This document shows positions 12,028 through 24,388 of a stretch of DNA of 64,000 nucleotides, piece after piece; within the stretch, counting starts at the first letter, position 1, and every line of letters begins with the position of its first letter. A program made the translations under genes and the position numbers. The notes below the pieces were generated by a model, which was not told the origin of the DNA, did not search any database, and saw only the letters and a list, made by a program, of their open reading frames with translations. This DNA is from Homarus americanus (Eukaryota; Arthropoda; Malacostraca; Decapoda; Nephropidae). The stretch is taken from NCBI RefSeq assembly GCF_018991925.1, contig NW_024725489.1:6743916-6807915 (forward strand). Direction: 5' to 3'.

Positions 12028-13309
12028 TATACAGTAGGTCTACAGTAATAGAGTATAACCTACTGCCTTACCGTTTGTTCCACTTGAAACAATTCACAAC
12101 AAAAACCTTCTATACACTCATGGGTTCTTTTTTACCTGACAGGTTACTATTCGTGAGGCAGAGGAGGAAGGCAAGTCAACGGGATGCTGATATGACACTC
12201 CTCTCCCCAATCCCACTACCCCTCCCACCCTCACCTACCTCCATCCCTACCTTACAGCCAGGCAGAAACAACCCACCAAGGTGTACGAGGCCTTTACTGT
12301 GAATTGCTTCGTGGAAGTATCATGACACCAATGTATTTAGCTATTAGTATAAGGCCCTTTTTTCTTTGTTTCTTTTTAAGCAATCGTATGTTTTATGTAG
12401 CTACTACATACTAAAGACTAAAGACATTACATAATTACATATGTTTATACCAGAATTCATTGTGTTGTTGATGTTTGTGTAAGTATACTCAAAAATTAAA
12501 TATTCATGGCTGTTACTGATTTTAAAGATTGTTGAATAAATTCTTTTCAATGATGATTGTTTCAGTCGCATTGCTGAAAAGTTTGGTTGACTGTTGAAAG
12601 CAATCGGAGATATGTGGCTGTTGAAAGGTTTTGTAAATTGTCAAATCAAAATAACTGATTGTTAAATGGATTCGGAAAATAGTTGAAAGCAAATAGAAAT
12701 TTGTCATTCCAAAATCTTGATTGTTAAAGGCAAGTGGTCAATTGTTCAATTGCAAATGAAAGAAGGTGTATCTCATAAACCTCATATCTCTTTTTTCCGT
12801 TATTTCCAAAGTGATGGACCATCACTTTGGGGCCCGCCGGGAAATTTCCCGGTATCCCGGTGGGCCAGTCCGCCACTGCCTAGGGGCTACTTGTCAAATC
12901 TGCCTGATTGGCCATTTGGAAATCCAAGATGGTGGCCATTTTTCAAGATGGCTGCCAAATTGACCTTCAAAAGTTGATTTTTTTTTATAGAAATTGATGT
13001 AGTTGGTCAATCTAAATGATCTTAGTGTCGATATGTATGTTTTCAGGCATGCTCAGATGATTTTTTTTCTATTTTTGATACTCTCAGATATATATTTATC
13101 TTATTTATGACTGGTTTTATGTACTGGTTTTATGTTTTTTCCAACTAAGTGAGGGTAGCATGCAGAGGGTCTCTTTATGTGAGGGAGTGATTGTCAGGCA
13201 CTACCAGGGCACACTGGTGACATCACTGCTGTGCAACCCAGCATGGGGTTCAGTGTCAGCTAAGAAAAAGCATGTCATACTGCAACAGCTTAGTGTCCCA
13301 AATGCTGCT

Positions 13310-13700
13310 TAACCCACTAGCGTAGCTAGGGGGCGGGGGGGCGCCCTGGCAATTTTGGGGGGCGGCACTTTGGGTCTGCTCATCACCCATATCTGCAGCT
13401 ACTGGAGACGTTAATCCATCCCTTTGTATCGGCGGCAAGTTAATCCTTGTCGTGTCTGACCTAACACCTGACCCACATCATCACGGCCACGTCATGAGCT
13501 ACGTACACCCTTGCTATGCGCCCCCCCCCCACACACACAACCTGTAACCTGTTGAGGATTAAGGAAACAACTTCAAACAAGTACGCCAGTGAGCTCATGT
13601 GGTGTGGGTCAGGTGTTAGGTCAGACACGACGAGGATTAACTTGCCGCCGATACAAAGGGAAGAATTAACGTCTCCAGTAGCTGCAAAACCATGCAGTCT
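13310..13700. repeat. Foldback (inverted repeat) with about 85-bp arms
   Basis: The segment around 13396-13478 (gagacgttaat, ttgtatcggcggcaagttaa, tgtctgacctaacacctgac) recurs as its reverse complement at about 13597-13685, separated by roughly 115 bp. Just left of it (13316-13340) 'ctagcgtagctagggggcgg' resembles a DNA-transposon terminus. It is probably a small foldback element or the remnant of one. It lies in the interior of the large inverted-repeat element. Confidence 0.65.
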
Positions 13701-14074
13701 CGGGTCATATCAGTTCATGTACAGCCGACCAATCCACCAGTTACAAGCAATTCACTTCAGTTCTCCACAAGTCTCCATCGTGACAAGACGAGGGGAGGCT
13801 AGACGACTTTTAAGTTCTCTTGTGTTTTCGATCCAGTTATTTACTTCGTTGGAAGACATAATACTATAAGGTAAGAAATATTAAAGTATTGGTTAAAAAA
13901 TATTGATGTGACTTTTGCTGCGGTACTGAGATTAAATATTAAGATTTTGTTTCACAGCATTGCGATTTTATACTAAGACACTATCCTCACTGGGGTACAG
14001 ACAAAAGCCCTCGACAGCCACCCAGACAAAAAGCCCCTACTGACGGGGTGGCTTTGTCTGACAACAAGGCAAAC

Positions 14075-14404
<330 letters not shown>

Positions 14405-14449
14405 TTTTTGTAAGTAAACCAAGGGTATTTGCACACCTAGTTACACGTT

Positions 14450-17400
14450 TACACTTGCTTTCAACCAATCAATAAATCGTTGTATAAATGCTACTTGGAA
14501 TTGACAGGATGTGCCAGCATGGGAGAGCTTGAGCTGCCAGAACAACGGGGTTTTTAGTTATCTGACAGGTGTACAGATCGCACGGATCATTAATGACACT
14601 TACTGAACGATCGTATCAGTGTAGCAGCGTATGAACCCATGCTGTATCCTGATATATGCCTGGTCAGGCGGTGTGCGACAGACCTCGCCCCAAAGATCAA
14701 AAATATTAGACACAAAAACATACCTTGTCAACAGGATAAGAAGGAAGATCTTAAGTTCTGGCTACATCCACAAAAAGGAGATGACGGTTACAAGAGCTTG
14801 GCAAGGAATATCTTTATTTCATTCAATCAATGACTGCCAAACAAGCTTGACTGCAAGACTTGTTGAAGATGATGGGATAGAGGAGACTTGAGGAGAAACA
14901 AGGTACAGTATCATGAGAGTTGTAAACTTCGTTCAACAACATAAAGTTTAATAGAGCTCAGAAAGGCTTAACCTCTGCAGTTGCTAAGCAGAGAGAGCAG
15001 CAATAGCAAGATACTAATGAATGGTCAGAGGACCCCAAAGCAGTATCAAGAATGCTTTCTATGGAGTAAAGAAGCCGGAGATGACATAAGACATGAATGA
15101 CAATGAAACTTAATAAAATGATGAAATGATCGTGCGAAGACATCTTTAGCGGCGGAAACCTTGCCAAACCAAGTGCAGGAGATGTTGTGGCACAATAACT
15201 GGAAGTATCACCCTCGCTGCCTGGCGCAGGTGTCTGCACAACCGAAAGAACACACCGAAATGTTTCAGAGCAAGAAGAAGGCAGAGCTTGAATCCCAGCC
15301 GCTGACGATACCCAACTGTTTTCTGAACTAGTCAGTCACTTAAGATCACCTGATGAAAGCTTTATGCAGGTACTGAACCACCCATTTTCTGGACTTGCTG
15401 ACCCGTGGTCACACCCCTGCAGACAGAGACTTGAGCAGCTAGGTGTTGACCAGCCTACGTCTATGCTACTGACTGAAAGACCAGCTGCTTTTTTCACATC
15501 CCCAGCTGCAAGCTCATCACCAAGGAAGAGATATCCTACTGGCCTTGAGAAGGATGTTGGCTCAATCCTGGGCACAAGCAAGCAACACAGTGGACGCCGA
15601 TCCATCTGGCTGCTGCTGCTGATGATATGACTGGAATATGCTTCAGCACAAGTCACACTTCAGCAGTACATTACCATGAAGGATGCATTGAAATTAGGTT
15701 GTCCCACCATCATTGCTTCACTCTGCAAGTAGCTGATCAAATATGGTGCAGATATCAAATCCTAAACTCCAGCATGGCGATCAAGTCTGGACCCAGGTGT
15801 CACAAGATCTTACAGTACACTGCTTACAATCAGGTAGGGAACACAAATCCACAGACACTTTAGACCATGAGACACCTTTTTACACTTCTATAAGCACTTG
15901 CATGTCTGTGTTTGCTAAGACAAGAAAGAGGCAAACACGACACAGTTGCACGAAAAATGGGTCAGCTTTCTCATAAGCATTGCAGTTCTACAACACATTG
16001 TCAGTTAGAGAAGCAGTTGTATACAGGCACGTGGAAGAGAGTGTGTGTCCAATCTTGAGGAAGCAGTTGTTCTGATGATTTCAGCAGGGACAACATTGAC
16101 CAATAACCACTGTGACCACGTACAAACGTCCTTCCAAAGGACCAGGTGTGGTCCATCTTCAACATCCAAGCCCTGGAGCAGGCTGGTGAGACAAAGAGCC
16201 ACCAGACTGCAAATGCAGACGATGGTCAAGAAAGTTCCTGGAAGCCCAGGAGTATTCACCAATGTCCTAATTGGCTTATATTCTGAAGAATCCTGAACTT
16301 CCCTTGTAGCACCTCAGTCATTGCCAGCACCTGAGCTGAATCCAATCAAGACCTTCCAAAGAAGAGTATGCTTATTGAAGAGGCCTTGCTCATTGAGGAT
16401 GTGGCTGATGAAGCCTGCATCACGTCAGCAGCCTGATTATGCATATACTAGAACAGGAGTCAGCCATCTAGCGAGCATTACGCCCTGCTTCTGCTGGAGA
16501 TCAGAAGTACTCTGTGCGTCCACATCAGCATGTCATGAAAAGGTTTAGATACAGTGGCTGAACCTAGTCAGATCCCAACATAGCTGCTGACCAGCCACTG
16601 TATGCCCTGGGCAAAACAAACTAAATGGCATTGGCCTGGAGTAAGTGGAGAAAAACAGGCATGTTATTATGTTCGGGGACTTCACAGAGATGGCTGCACT
16701 GAGATCACAGGAACGCTATTACAAGACAGGTAGGTTGACCAGTTCCCTTTATGAAGCAGGAGTGGCTTCATCTGGTACAGCAGAGTCTTTTTCATGGCCT
16801 GCATGGTGTAATTAAGACAAGACTAGCACATCAGCATGCTGCAGGCTAAACTGGACGAAGGAGTGCATACAGGATTATTGCACTGATGGGCCCAGAAAGG
16901 TCGAATCTGAGTTTTGAAGACTGTGTAAACAATCTGGAGGCTTGAGAGTTCACAGTCTAAATTCTGGAACCTTGTGCTGACATGCTGTCCTCATAAGGCA
17001 AATGCATAGGATTTAGTGGAGCCACTGGTAGATCAGGCAAGACTAAATTTCTTTTCCTGCAAGCAGAGACTATATGACCTGCCCACCAACCCAGCAAGCC
17101 CTCATGAACATGCAGTGGGCTGCCTACCAGGTTGGTATCATCTGGGGCCAGGCAACAATCTCCATCCAGAAACCAGCAGTCCCTGGGTTGAATTGGGGAG
17201 GATGCAGGCGAGGGTAGAGTACGTTGATTTACTTTTTCCAGACACCATTATTAAGGTTCTCACAGAAGACTGCAAATCATAGAGATGCAATATGTCGGAC
17301 TTCCTCTGCATTGCGCACCTTGCAGCCGTATACGATGTACCGCCAGAGAATCCAAAAGTATAGGAGGTATTTTTAAAAGTATATTTTTTATGCTGCGCTA

Positions 17401-20230
17401 TTTTATGATAAAAATGTTACAATGGGATTTAAACTATAAAAAATCATACATAATGATGCTCAAGATCACTCAGATTGACCAATCACATCAATGTCTATAA
17501 GAAAAATCAACTTTTGATGTGGCTATCGAATATGGCAGTGGGGTGGCTACAGAGGAAAGATCAGCTGTTCAATGGCCCATCACTTTTGTAGATTTTAGTA
17601 GGCAAACATAAAGAATTTCAGTTTCAATATTTGTGTGGCAACCTTTTTGCTAGGCAAATTTAGCTGAAATTTATCGAAAATCTAACCCAGCTGCATTAGC
17701 ATTGCTAACTAAATAGTGAAAATACGCTGACTTCATTTTACAACAACCCAACTAACAATATTTTTTTTTCTGTTTCAGATTCTGATGCATTTATAAGTTG
17801 ATAATATTTACAGGCTGCTTGTGCTGGGGACGAGAACCAAAATCCAGCCATCTCAGTCACTATCTTGGCTCTGGGAGAGAGCTCTAGTCGGAGTTGCATA
17901 CATTGAGAGATGCTTGAGATACGGTAAGCAGAATTAAAATCAGTGAAAAGAAATCCAAAGAACTTACACAAACAAAAGAGATACAGTGATATGACCAAGG
18001 CTGCCTTTGGCACAGTACACTCTGGCTATGCTCGTCTGCCTCCAGTCATACTGAAGTCAGAAGAAGATTGCAGAGAGATCACAGGCCAAGTTGGGAAAAG
18101 GCAAGAGATATCTCTTGGGAGAGGAAAATAGTAGTTGATGACAGTTGTTGCCAACTGGACCAGTTATTTGACATAATGGCTTGCAAGTGCCCAATTGTTC
18201 TCTGTCCTGAGTTTGATGCATCGTGACTGTAAATCCCAGGCCCATCTCCTGTATTTGCAAGAGGAACTGAAGATTCTGTGATCGAACTGGCATTTGTCAA
18301 AGCATTGGTGAGAGAGAAGACGGCGAGATAGGGGCTCATGATGCAGTAGCCAAGATATCTTAGAGTCCAAGAGAACAGAGGCTGCCAACAGAGAGAGAGA
18401 CAGAAGAGGAGTAGAGCAGCCGAGGTGAAAAGAGACTTGAGAAGGCCCAGGGTGAGGTAAAAGGGTCAGGTGATTGGAGCTCAAGCTGATTCAGAATCAT
18501 GATCTCCTGTAAGGGCTAGATCCGCGAGGCTGACCAGGAGAATGGTGACTTTGTCCCTAACCCAGAAAAAGGGGTCAATGATCCCAAACCTTCCAGGTAT
18601 AACATCTGAAATAGGAAAGATATCCTCGAAAGATAGCTCTGGCCAGCATGCGCCACCACACTGGTCTCAGAGAAATCTGGTAGAGATAGCAACAGCTCGC
18701 TCTGATTGGACGGGTGGTTTGATACCCACTGAGCAAGTTCACCTGTGATAGATCATACCAGTATGGAGAAAGCTCAGGAGAAACTTTGGTTAAAAATCTA
18801 GAAGAGGAGCTTGATAAGGATAAGAGAAAATGGAATCACTTGTTTGTCTTTGATGGGAGAAGGGATGACACTCAAAGTGTTCATGAAAGGATTTCACAAG
18901 TTGTTCCCTGCCATGTGGTGAAGGAGGAACACTACCTCCTGCTTTGCAGTGAACCAGGAGGGAAGTATTTGCATTTCACCTGGTGAGAAAGATGAGACGA
19001 GGAAACCAGCTGAGATAGTGCATAACATTGTGAACTGGCTCAGAGAGAGAACGTAGACCAGACCCCTGCAGGCCACTTTGAGGGGACAAATTCAACACGG
19101 CAACACAGGGTAAGGGCGGGGGTCATACAGATAGAGCGAAGATTGGGAGGAAGCTGGTCTGGATTATTGTAGACCCTCCACACCAACGAGTTGCCACTCA
19201 GAGACATCTGATCCAGGAGCTGGATGGCAAGACTCTTCAAATTCACAGATGGTCTGGTCCTCCCTGGCAAGATGGTTGAATTCCCTGCCACAGCAGTAGT
19301 ATTAAATCCAGCTTTTGAAAAAATCACAGCTGGCCCTCCACTCGAGCTTGCACATACTGTCATTGACGACCTGACACTGGTTCAGCTGGTGGTTAGCATG
19401 ATTTGCAGTGCCATCAAAACTGGGGTCATGCCGATAGACTTGCTTACCTGCAGATAGGTCCAGTCTCACATTCTAGGTGTAGCCTGCCAACGCAAGCCTT
19501 GTGTCTCTGCAGAATTTGGGCTCTGCTTATCATAAACTGAAGAACCAGCCACAACCTGAGACGGCTGTCCACCATCGGAGTCTACTGCTGTAAATTGGTT
19601 CAACACCAAGGTCAAGTCAAGCCTGGAAGGTCCCGAGGCATGCTCTTCAGCTGGAGCTCCTGAGGAGTCAGCTGGGCGAAGGTTGTTCAGACGGGAGCAG
19701 ACTCCCAGTGAGATCTTTCCCTGGTATGCTCATCCCGAGGGTGGTGTTCTGCAGACACTCTCTGCAGTAAGGATGAGGAGGAGAGAAGAGCGGAAGACAA
19801 AAAGATCTGATATGAGACTTATGAGAGGAGTCTAAGCATGACTTAATCAGTTAAGATTTATTCTCAGGCTGTAAGACTGAAGCTGAATGAAAGCAAGACC
19901 CTCACTGATCTCATAGATCTGGATAACATCCAGGGCTGGGCAGTGAGCCCTCTTACCTGGGCAGCCTCAATACCTGTCAGAGCTTTCCTGAGCAACCCAT
20001 GCATGTTCTGCCTGGCCTCGCACACCCAGAGTATAGAGCTGCCAGTACAGCAAGTGAGCGAGGCTAGCAGTCACGTAGGTACAGCCAGGAGGAAGGCTGA
20101 GCTGATCCGGAAAGCCCAGGGTGGTCAGCAGGAGGTGATGAGTAGAAACAGAAGCAAAGAAAAGACATGCTCGCGGTGTGCAGCAACACCGGGTCGTGAA
20201 AGTAGTAAAACCGGTTTAGAAGCTTGATGA
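14450..20230 (+). pseudogene. Degenerate long coding relic inside the large element
   Basis: About 5.8 kb with coding-like composition but only short frames on the plus strand, for example 15364-15630, 16045-16296, 17016-17282, 18786-18986, 19224-19457 and 19943-20227. The last of these ends in a Lys/Arg-rich tail (KAELIRKAQGG region). Frames switch every 150-300 bp, as expected of an old element-borne gene that has accumulated indels. Apart from the part near 16900-17350 I cannot assign domains. No splice signals or polyadenylation signal convinced me. It sits centrally in the inverted-repeat element, which suggests cargo or transposition genes of that element. Confidence 0.4.
16880..17350 (+). 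pseudogene. Relic of an invertebrate repeat-borne Cys-rich (CXC/tesmin-like) protein
   Basis: Reading across frames gives ARLNFFSCKQRLYDLP (about 17037-17085), then HEHA (17103-17114), then AAYQVGIIWGQATIS (about 17121-17165), MQARVEYV (17202-17225) and TIIKVLTEDCKS (17247-17282). The order L-x-F-x-x-K, L-P-P/T, H-x-x-x-A-x-Y-Q-A/V-G-x-x-W-G-Q, W-G-W/M and K-x-C is what I know from a family of element-borne proteins that end in CXC-type cysteine clusters, common in arthropod and cnidarian genomes. The cysteine cluster itself is too decayed to confirm. The assignment comes from memory of the family's motif order, without alignment. Confidence 0.45.
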
Positions 20231-20693
20231 TTTGTTTCTAAATATTAATACGAATAATACAGTCGTAAGGATCTCTTTCGGTCTTCGTTTTACTATTCTG
20301 GATCATTTTCATCCTAATAAATTAACCTGATACATTTACTTTACTTTAAATAAGCTATTTAGTGGTGTTGGTAAAAGGGTGGGAATACTGAATAATCATA
20401 AGATTTCAAGTTAAAATTTACCTAGCAAAAAATAAAAACTTTTCAAATCTGAAGATATCACATGATTCTGCACATAGAACTACATCATTAATACCATGGG
20501 CCGATTTTTCAAACTCAAAAAATAAAAATTCGCCTCCGTATGACACACCCTAATATGGCAGCCATCTTGGATTTTCAAATGGCCAATTAGGCAGACTTGA
20601 CTAGTAACCATTAGAGAATTACCATGCCAAATTTGGTGCTTGTATCACCATTTGCATGATTCTCTTGAAAAATTGCATTTAGCTGCCCCACCA

Positions 20694-21690
20694 ATAAGAG
20701 ATGCCATGATGGAACATCTGCTACAAAACAACCTTGTAAAGGATTGCCAACACTGTTTTATGCCAGGACACTCCTGTTTTACACAATTACTCAAGGTATT
20801 GGATGTTTGGACCCAAATTCTGGAACAGGGTGGCAATATTGACAGTATAAACCTAGATTTTGCCAAGGCTTTCGACAGAGTACCCCCATGAAAGGCTGAA
20901 ATTAAACTGGAAGGGTACGGGATTTGGGGAAGTGTCGTTGTGTGGATCGGAGACTTTCTACATGATTGCAAGCAGTGTGTGGTTTTTAATGGCACGAAAT
21001 CGTAATGTGTACCCTTGACAAGCGGGGTACCCCAGGGCAGTGTATTGGGCCCGCTGATGTTTGTTTGTTTCATAATAAAAGCCAGAAGCTGTACATTCCT
21101 CCATACAAATATTTGCGGATGATGCCAAGTTATTTTGGGAAATTAAGAACAAGCAGACTGTGAAAATACTCTGTGAGCTTCAAGAATGGTCGAAGAAATG
21201 GCTGCTAAGATTCAATGTCACGAAGTGTAAGAGGCTGCACCTGGGATGTACCAACAGTAAGGAGGTGTATCATATGTCCCAACAGGATGAAGAAGCTGCA
21301 TTAATTGAAACTGAATGTGAAAAGAACCTGGGTGTGTATGTTGACAATGAACTGAAGTTCTCGGGCCATTGTGTGAAGGTGACCAATGCAACTAAATTAT
21401 TAGGTCTTATAAGAAGAGTGAAGTGCTTCCCTGTCTGGAGTACTGCCACCCCGTCTGGTCCCCGAGATATGCTAGGGACTGTCAATTGGTTGAAAATGTC
21501 CGGAGGAGGGCCACCAGACTGGTTGCCGGCACTTCGGCACCTCAGCTACCCAGAGACATTAGAGTGCCTGCAATAGCTGAGGTGTATAAACATCTCAAAG
21601 GGCACTACTCAGTCAAGGGTTCTTACCTGGAGCTGGCAGATGCTCGCCCCACAAGGAGTCACAGCTCAAGGTTGAAGAAGCCGTAAGTCC
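20694..21690 (+). pseudogene. CR1-like LINE reverse transcriptase, C-terminal part
   Basis: Starts with IRDAMMEHLLQNNL, then GHSCFTQLLKVLD and INLDFAKAFDRVP (RT block 3). After a frame change come VTSGVPQGSVLGPL-like codons (21000-21055, broken), an intact FADDAKLF catalytic box (about 21109-21135), and KMKFNVTKCK/HLG-type codons from 21160. From 21423 the tail reads EYCHPVWSPRYARDCQLVE, ATRLVAGT and LADARPTRSHSSRLKKP, the usual C-terminus of CR1-type ORF2. It is the direct continuation of the fragment ending at 8660. Three or more frame changes make it a pseudogene. Confidence 0.9.
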
Positions 21691-21849
21691 AGGAAACTGT
21701 GAGAAGTAACTTTTTGGAGTGAAAACTCATGGAACAACCTGCCAGAGTGTTGTGAGAGCACCGAGTGTGAGCTGTTTCAATACCAGACTTGACTAACACT
21801 GTAGCAGGTTCAGATACATTCAGGAGCCAGTACATGCCCAGTACTTACC

Positions 21850-22484
21850 AACAGTGCATAACAAGAAACAAAACCGATCACCCAAGCAGCTAACGAGCAG
21901 ATCAGTGGTGAAGAGGTTAAGAGTAAAAGTAAAAAGATGAGAGAAGTCAGAGGATCACCAAGTTCAAGTCAGTTTCAGTGACCTCTACCTTGGATACCAG
22001 AGAAGGTAATATTCTGGAACAAAGGCCTGGGTTAACCAGCAACTTTTAAAAATGTTCCTTTAGAAGACGACTTATTTTTACTTCAAGGTTTTCCAATTTT
22101 AGTAATTTTATTTTTCCGAAGGATGGTATAAATAAATTCGCTCTGTCCACCTGAGAACTTCGAGAAACATTTCCCAACAACCTTTTCATACCTTCCCTAA
22201 CCAAACCCAACATAACCTAAAATAATGTACTGTACAGTACTGTACTGTACTTCCATCCAAGAATGAGTAGTTTTGGTCGAATCATCTTATCCACGATACA
22301 TCATACGTATAATGTAGCAATCACTGTAAGTGTTCGTATGCATGGAACAGTCACTGGGAAGCTCTCACGTGTTTCTCTCTATGAAATGTCCCTGGATCAT
22401 GTGAATCTTCTTGAGACCCAAATACAATGTGAGATTATTTACCTAAAAAAGATTAAATTTTATTGAGCAGTTAAACAATAAATC
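21850..22484. other. Non-coding spacer after the LINE
   Basis: A+T-rich sequence with 'aacccaacataacctaaaat' and a run of tactgtac palindromes at 22226-22253. I see no gene. The frame at 22263-22466 has no recognisable content. Confidence 0.4.
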
Positions 22485-24012
22485 ATGTATGCATGCTCAC
22501 AATCAACTACAGTATACATGCTCACAATCAACTACAGTATACATGCTCACAATCAACTACAGTATACATGCTCACAATCAACTACAGTATACATGCTCAC
22601 AATCAACTACAGTATACATGCTCACAATCAACTACAGTATACATGCTCACAATCAACTACAGTATACATGCTCACAATCAACTACAGTATACATGCTCAC
22701 AATCAACTACAGTATACATGCTCACAATCAACTACAGTATACATGCTCACAATCAACTACAGTATACATGCTCACAATCAACTACAGTATACATGCTCAC
22801 AATCAACTACAGTATACATGCTCACAATCAACTACAGTATACATGCTCACAATCAACTACAGTATACATGCTCACAATACAGTATACATGCTCACAATCA
22901 AACTACAGTATACATGCTCACAATCAACTACAGTATACATGCTCAATCAACTACAGTATACATGCTCACAATCAACTACAGTATACATGCTCACAATCAA
23001 CTACAGTATACATGCTCACAATCAACTACAGTATACATACTCACAATCAACTACAGTATACATGCTCACAATCAACTACAGTATACATGCTCACAATCAA
23101 CTACAGTATACATGCTCACAATCAACTACAGTATACATGCTCACAATCAACTACAGTATACATGCTCACAATCAACTACAGTACAGTGGTCCCTCAGTTA
23201 ATGAACACAATTCGTTCCAGAAGGTCGTTCGTTAACCGAAACCATTGTTTCAATGGGATATTGAGTAATCGGTTCCAGCTAGCAGAAAAGTATATACAAA
23301 GTAAAGCCAGAATATAATTTACATTGCTGGAATTCTTATAAGATAGTGATTAATTTGAATATAAACAAGCTAAAATTTGCATTAGACATACAAATTTTAG
23401 ATCTAATTTAAAAAATTTATTAGGGAGAGCAAAAATTTTATCTTTTGTGCAAAATATATGAAGTTTATATTCAAAATATTCCCTGTCTTGCAAGTATTTC
23501 AGCAATGCAAATTATATTATCTTAACTTTAGTCTGAGGTATTATTTATTTTTAAACCTGTAAACCTAGTCTTTTTACCCAAACATTTCTCAGGAAGGTGG
23601 GAGGTGGGGGGTAGGGAGGGAGGGGTGACAGTGACATGTTTGACAGTTGGCACCTGTGGTGTGAAGTGTTTAATTGTTAGTTTATTTTTTATCTTTTAGA
23701 TTGAATTTTTGTTTTTTGCTTATAAAATTTAATAGAAGTGACTGTGGTGAATTTAATTTGCATTGCTGGAATTCTTATAAGATAGTGATTAGTTTGAATG
23801 TAAACATATTAGAGATCACTGAATTGGCTGAGTACCTCCTCAGCTTATCAGCTGATGTTCAAAACAAAATGTGATTTTCGTAAGGATTTCGTTAATCAAT
23901 TTTTTTTTCGTTAACCGAATTGAAGATTCTTATGGGAGGTAATTCGTTAACCGAGGCGTTCGTTAACTGAGGGACCACTGTATACATACTCACAATCAAC
24001 TACAGTATACGT
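22485..24012. repeat. 25-bp minisatellite (tatacatgctcacaatcaactacag)n, interrupted by a MITE
   Basis: About 28 nearly identical units run from 22485 to 23183 and one or two more follow at 23981-24012, after the MITE at 23184-23980. Variant units cluster between 22860 and 22950 (units missing 3-9 bp) and near 23035 (atactcac). Because 25 is not a multiple of 3, all three forward frames stay open and give spurious 240-270-residue frames. A decayed relative of the array is at 27500-27615. Confidence 0.97.
23184..23980. mobile_element. Tigger/pogo-type MITE inside the minisatellite
   Basis: A 797-bp element with TIRs cagtggtccctcagttaatg and cgttaactgagggaccactg and TA borders (23182-23183, 23981-23982). 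The interior (23310-23560) carries the 'ccagaatataatttacattg' module that is also found three times in the MITE at 31512-33134 and twice in 55661-56839, elements with different termini. A partial second copy of the module follows at 23755-23800. Confidence 0.88.
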
Positions 24013-24189
24013 ACACACAATAAATTACCCTGTACAGTATACAGAGTGTTTTGGATATTTGTTTCATAACTCTGGGGTTGTATTCCTGTAACATACACAA
24101 GGATAAATGACTCCATGACCATAGTGTCATTATCCCATAGTTCTGGAGTTACACCACAAAATTGGGTAGGGGAGGACTGTAACAAGTCT

Positions 24190-24386
24190 ATGGGGAGAAA
24201 TATTTTCTTGAGGACACTTTGCCAGTTATGCTTGAGGATATGCCCATGAGGATACATCAACAACTGTGGTACATGCATGATGGTGCCCCAGAATTCTTAA
24301 AAGCTGGGTATCCTGACAGGTGGATAGGATCTGGCAGCCCTGTTCCATAGCCACCTTGATCAACTGACTTAAATCCTCTTGACATC
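24190..24386 (+). pseudogene. Mariner-type transposase fragment
   Basis: The plus frame reads FLEDTLPVMLEDMP, LWYMHDGAPEF, then AGYPDRWIGSGSPV and STDLNPLD with two stops in between. HDGAP(A)HF, RWIG.GGPV.WPPRSPDL and NPLDFF are well-known consecutive motifs around the second and third catalytic residues of a Tc1/mariner branch frequent in arthropods. The fragment is about 65 codons and is cut at 24387-24388 by the next Tigger element; no continuation is visible beyond 26954. Confidence 0.75.
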
Positions 24387-24388
24387 TA

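Larger units (their letters stand above)
10370..12770 (+). mobile_element. IS630/Tc1-like transposon with TA borders
   Basis: Ends are tacaccttttttcaattgca on the left (10370) and the matching aattgca...gaaggtgta on the right (12770), with TA at both borders. About 260 bp at each side is packed with short motifs of the type tttcaac / caacaatc (left) and gttgaaag / gattgtt (right), i.e. extended subterminal inverted repeats that are likely transposase-binding sites. The interior carries one transposase gene in two exons. It is nested in the hAT-like element, so it is the youngest insertion of this stack. Confidence 0.75.
9570..12878. mobile_element. hAT-like non-autonomous element carrying a nested transposon
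   Basis: Perfect 14-bp inverted ends cagtggcggactgg (9570-9583) and its complement (12865-12878) are flanked by an exact 8-bp direct repeat cctagggg (9562-9569 and 12879-12886). An 8-bp duplication with a CAGTGGCG-type end is typical of the hAT superfamily. Removing the nested 10370-12770 block leaves about 0.9 kb with no transposase. It inserted into the left arm of the large inverted-repeat element: the arm sequence is continuous across it when compared with the right arm at 20590-20650. Confidence 0.8.

Noticed and set aside
19040..19363. 107-residue minus-strand frame in the large element
   Set aside because: No recognisable motif; composition does not distinguish it from the plus-strand relic frames.
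22485..23183. CRISPR array
   Set aside because: Units are contiguous without unique spacers, and the genome is eukaryotic.
22485..23317. Three overlapping 240-275-residue forward frames (repeats of SIHAHNQLQYTCSQSTTVYM type)
   Set aside because: They are the three readings of a 25-bp minisatellite that lacks stops; no start context, no non-repetitive domain.
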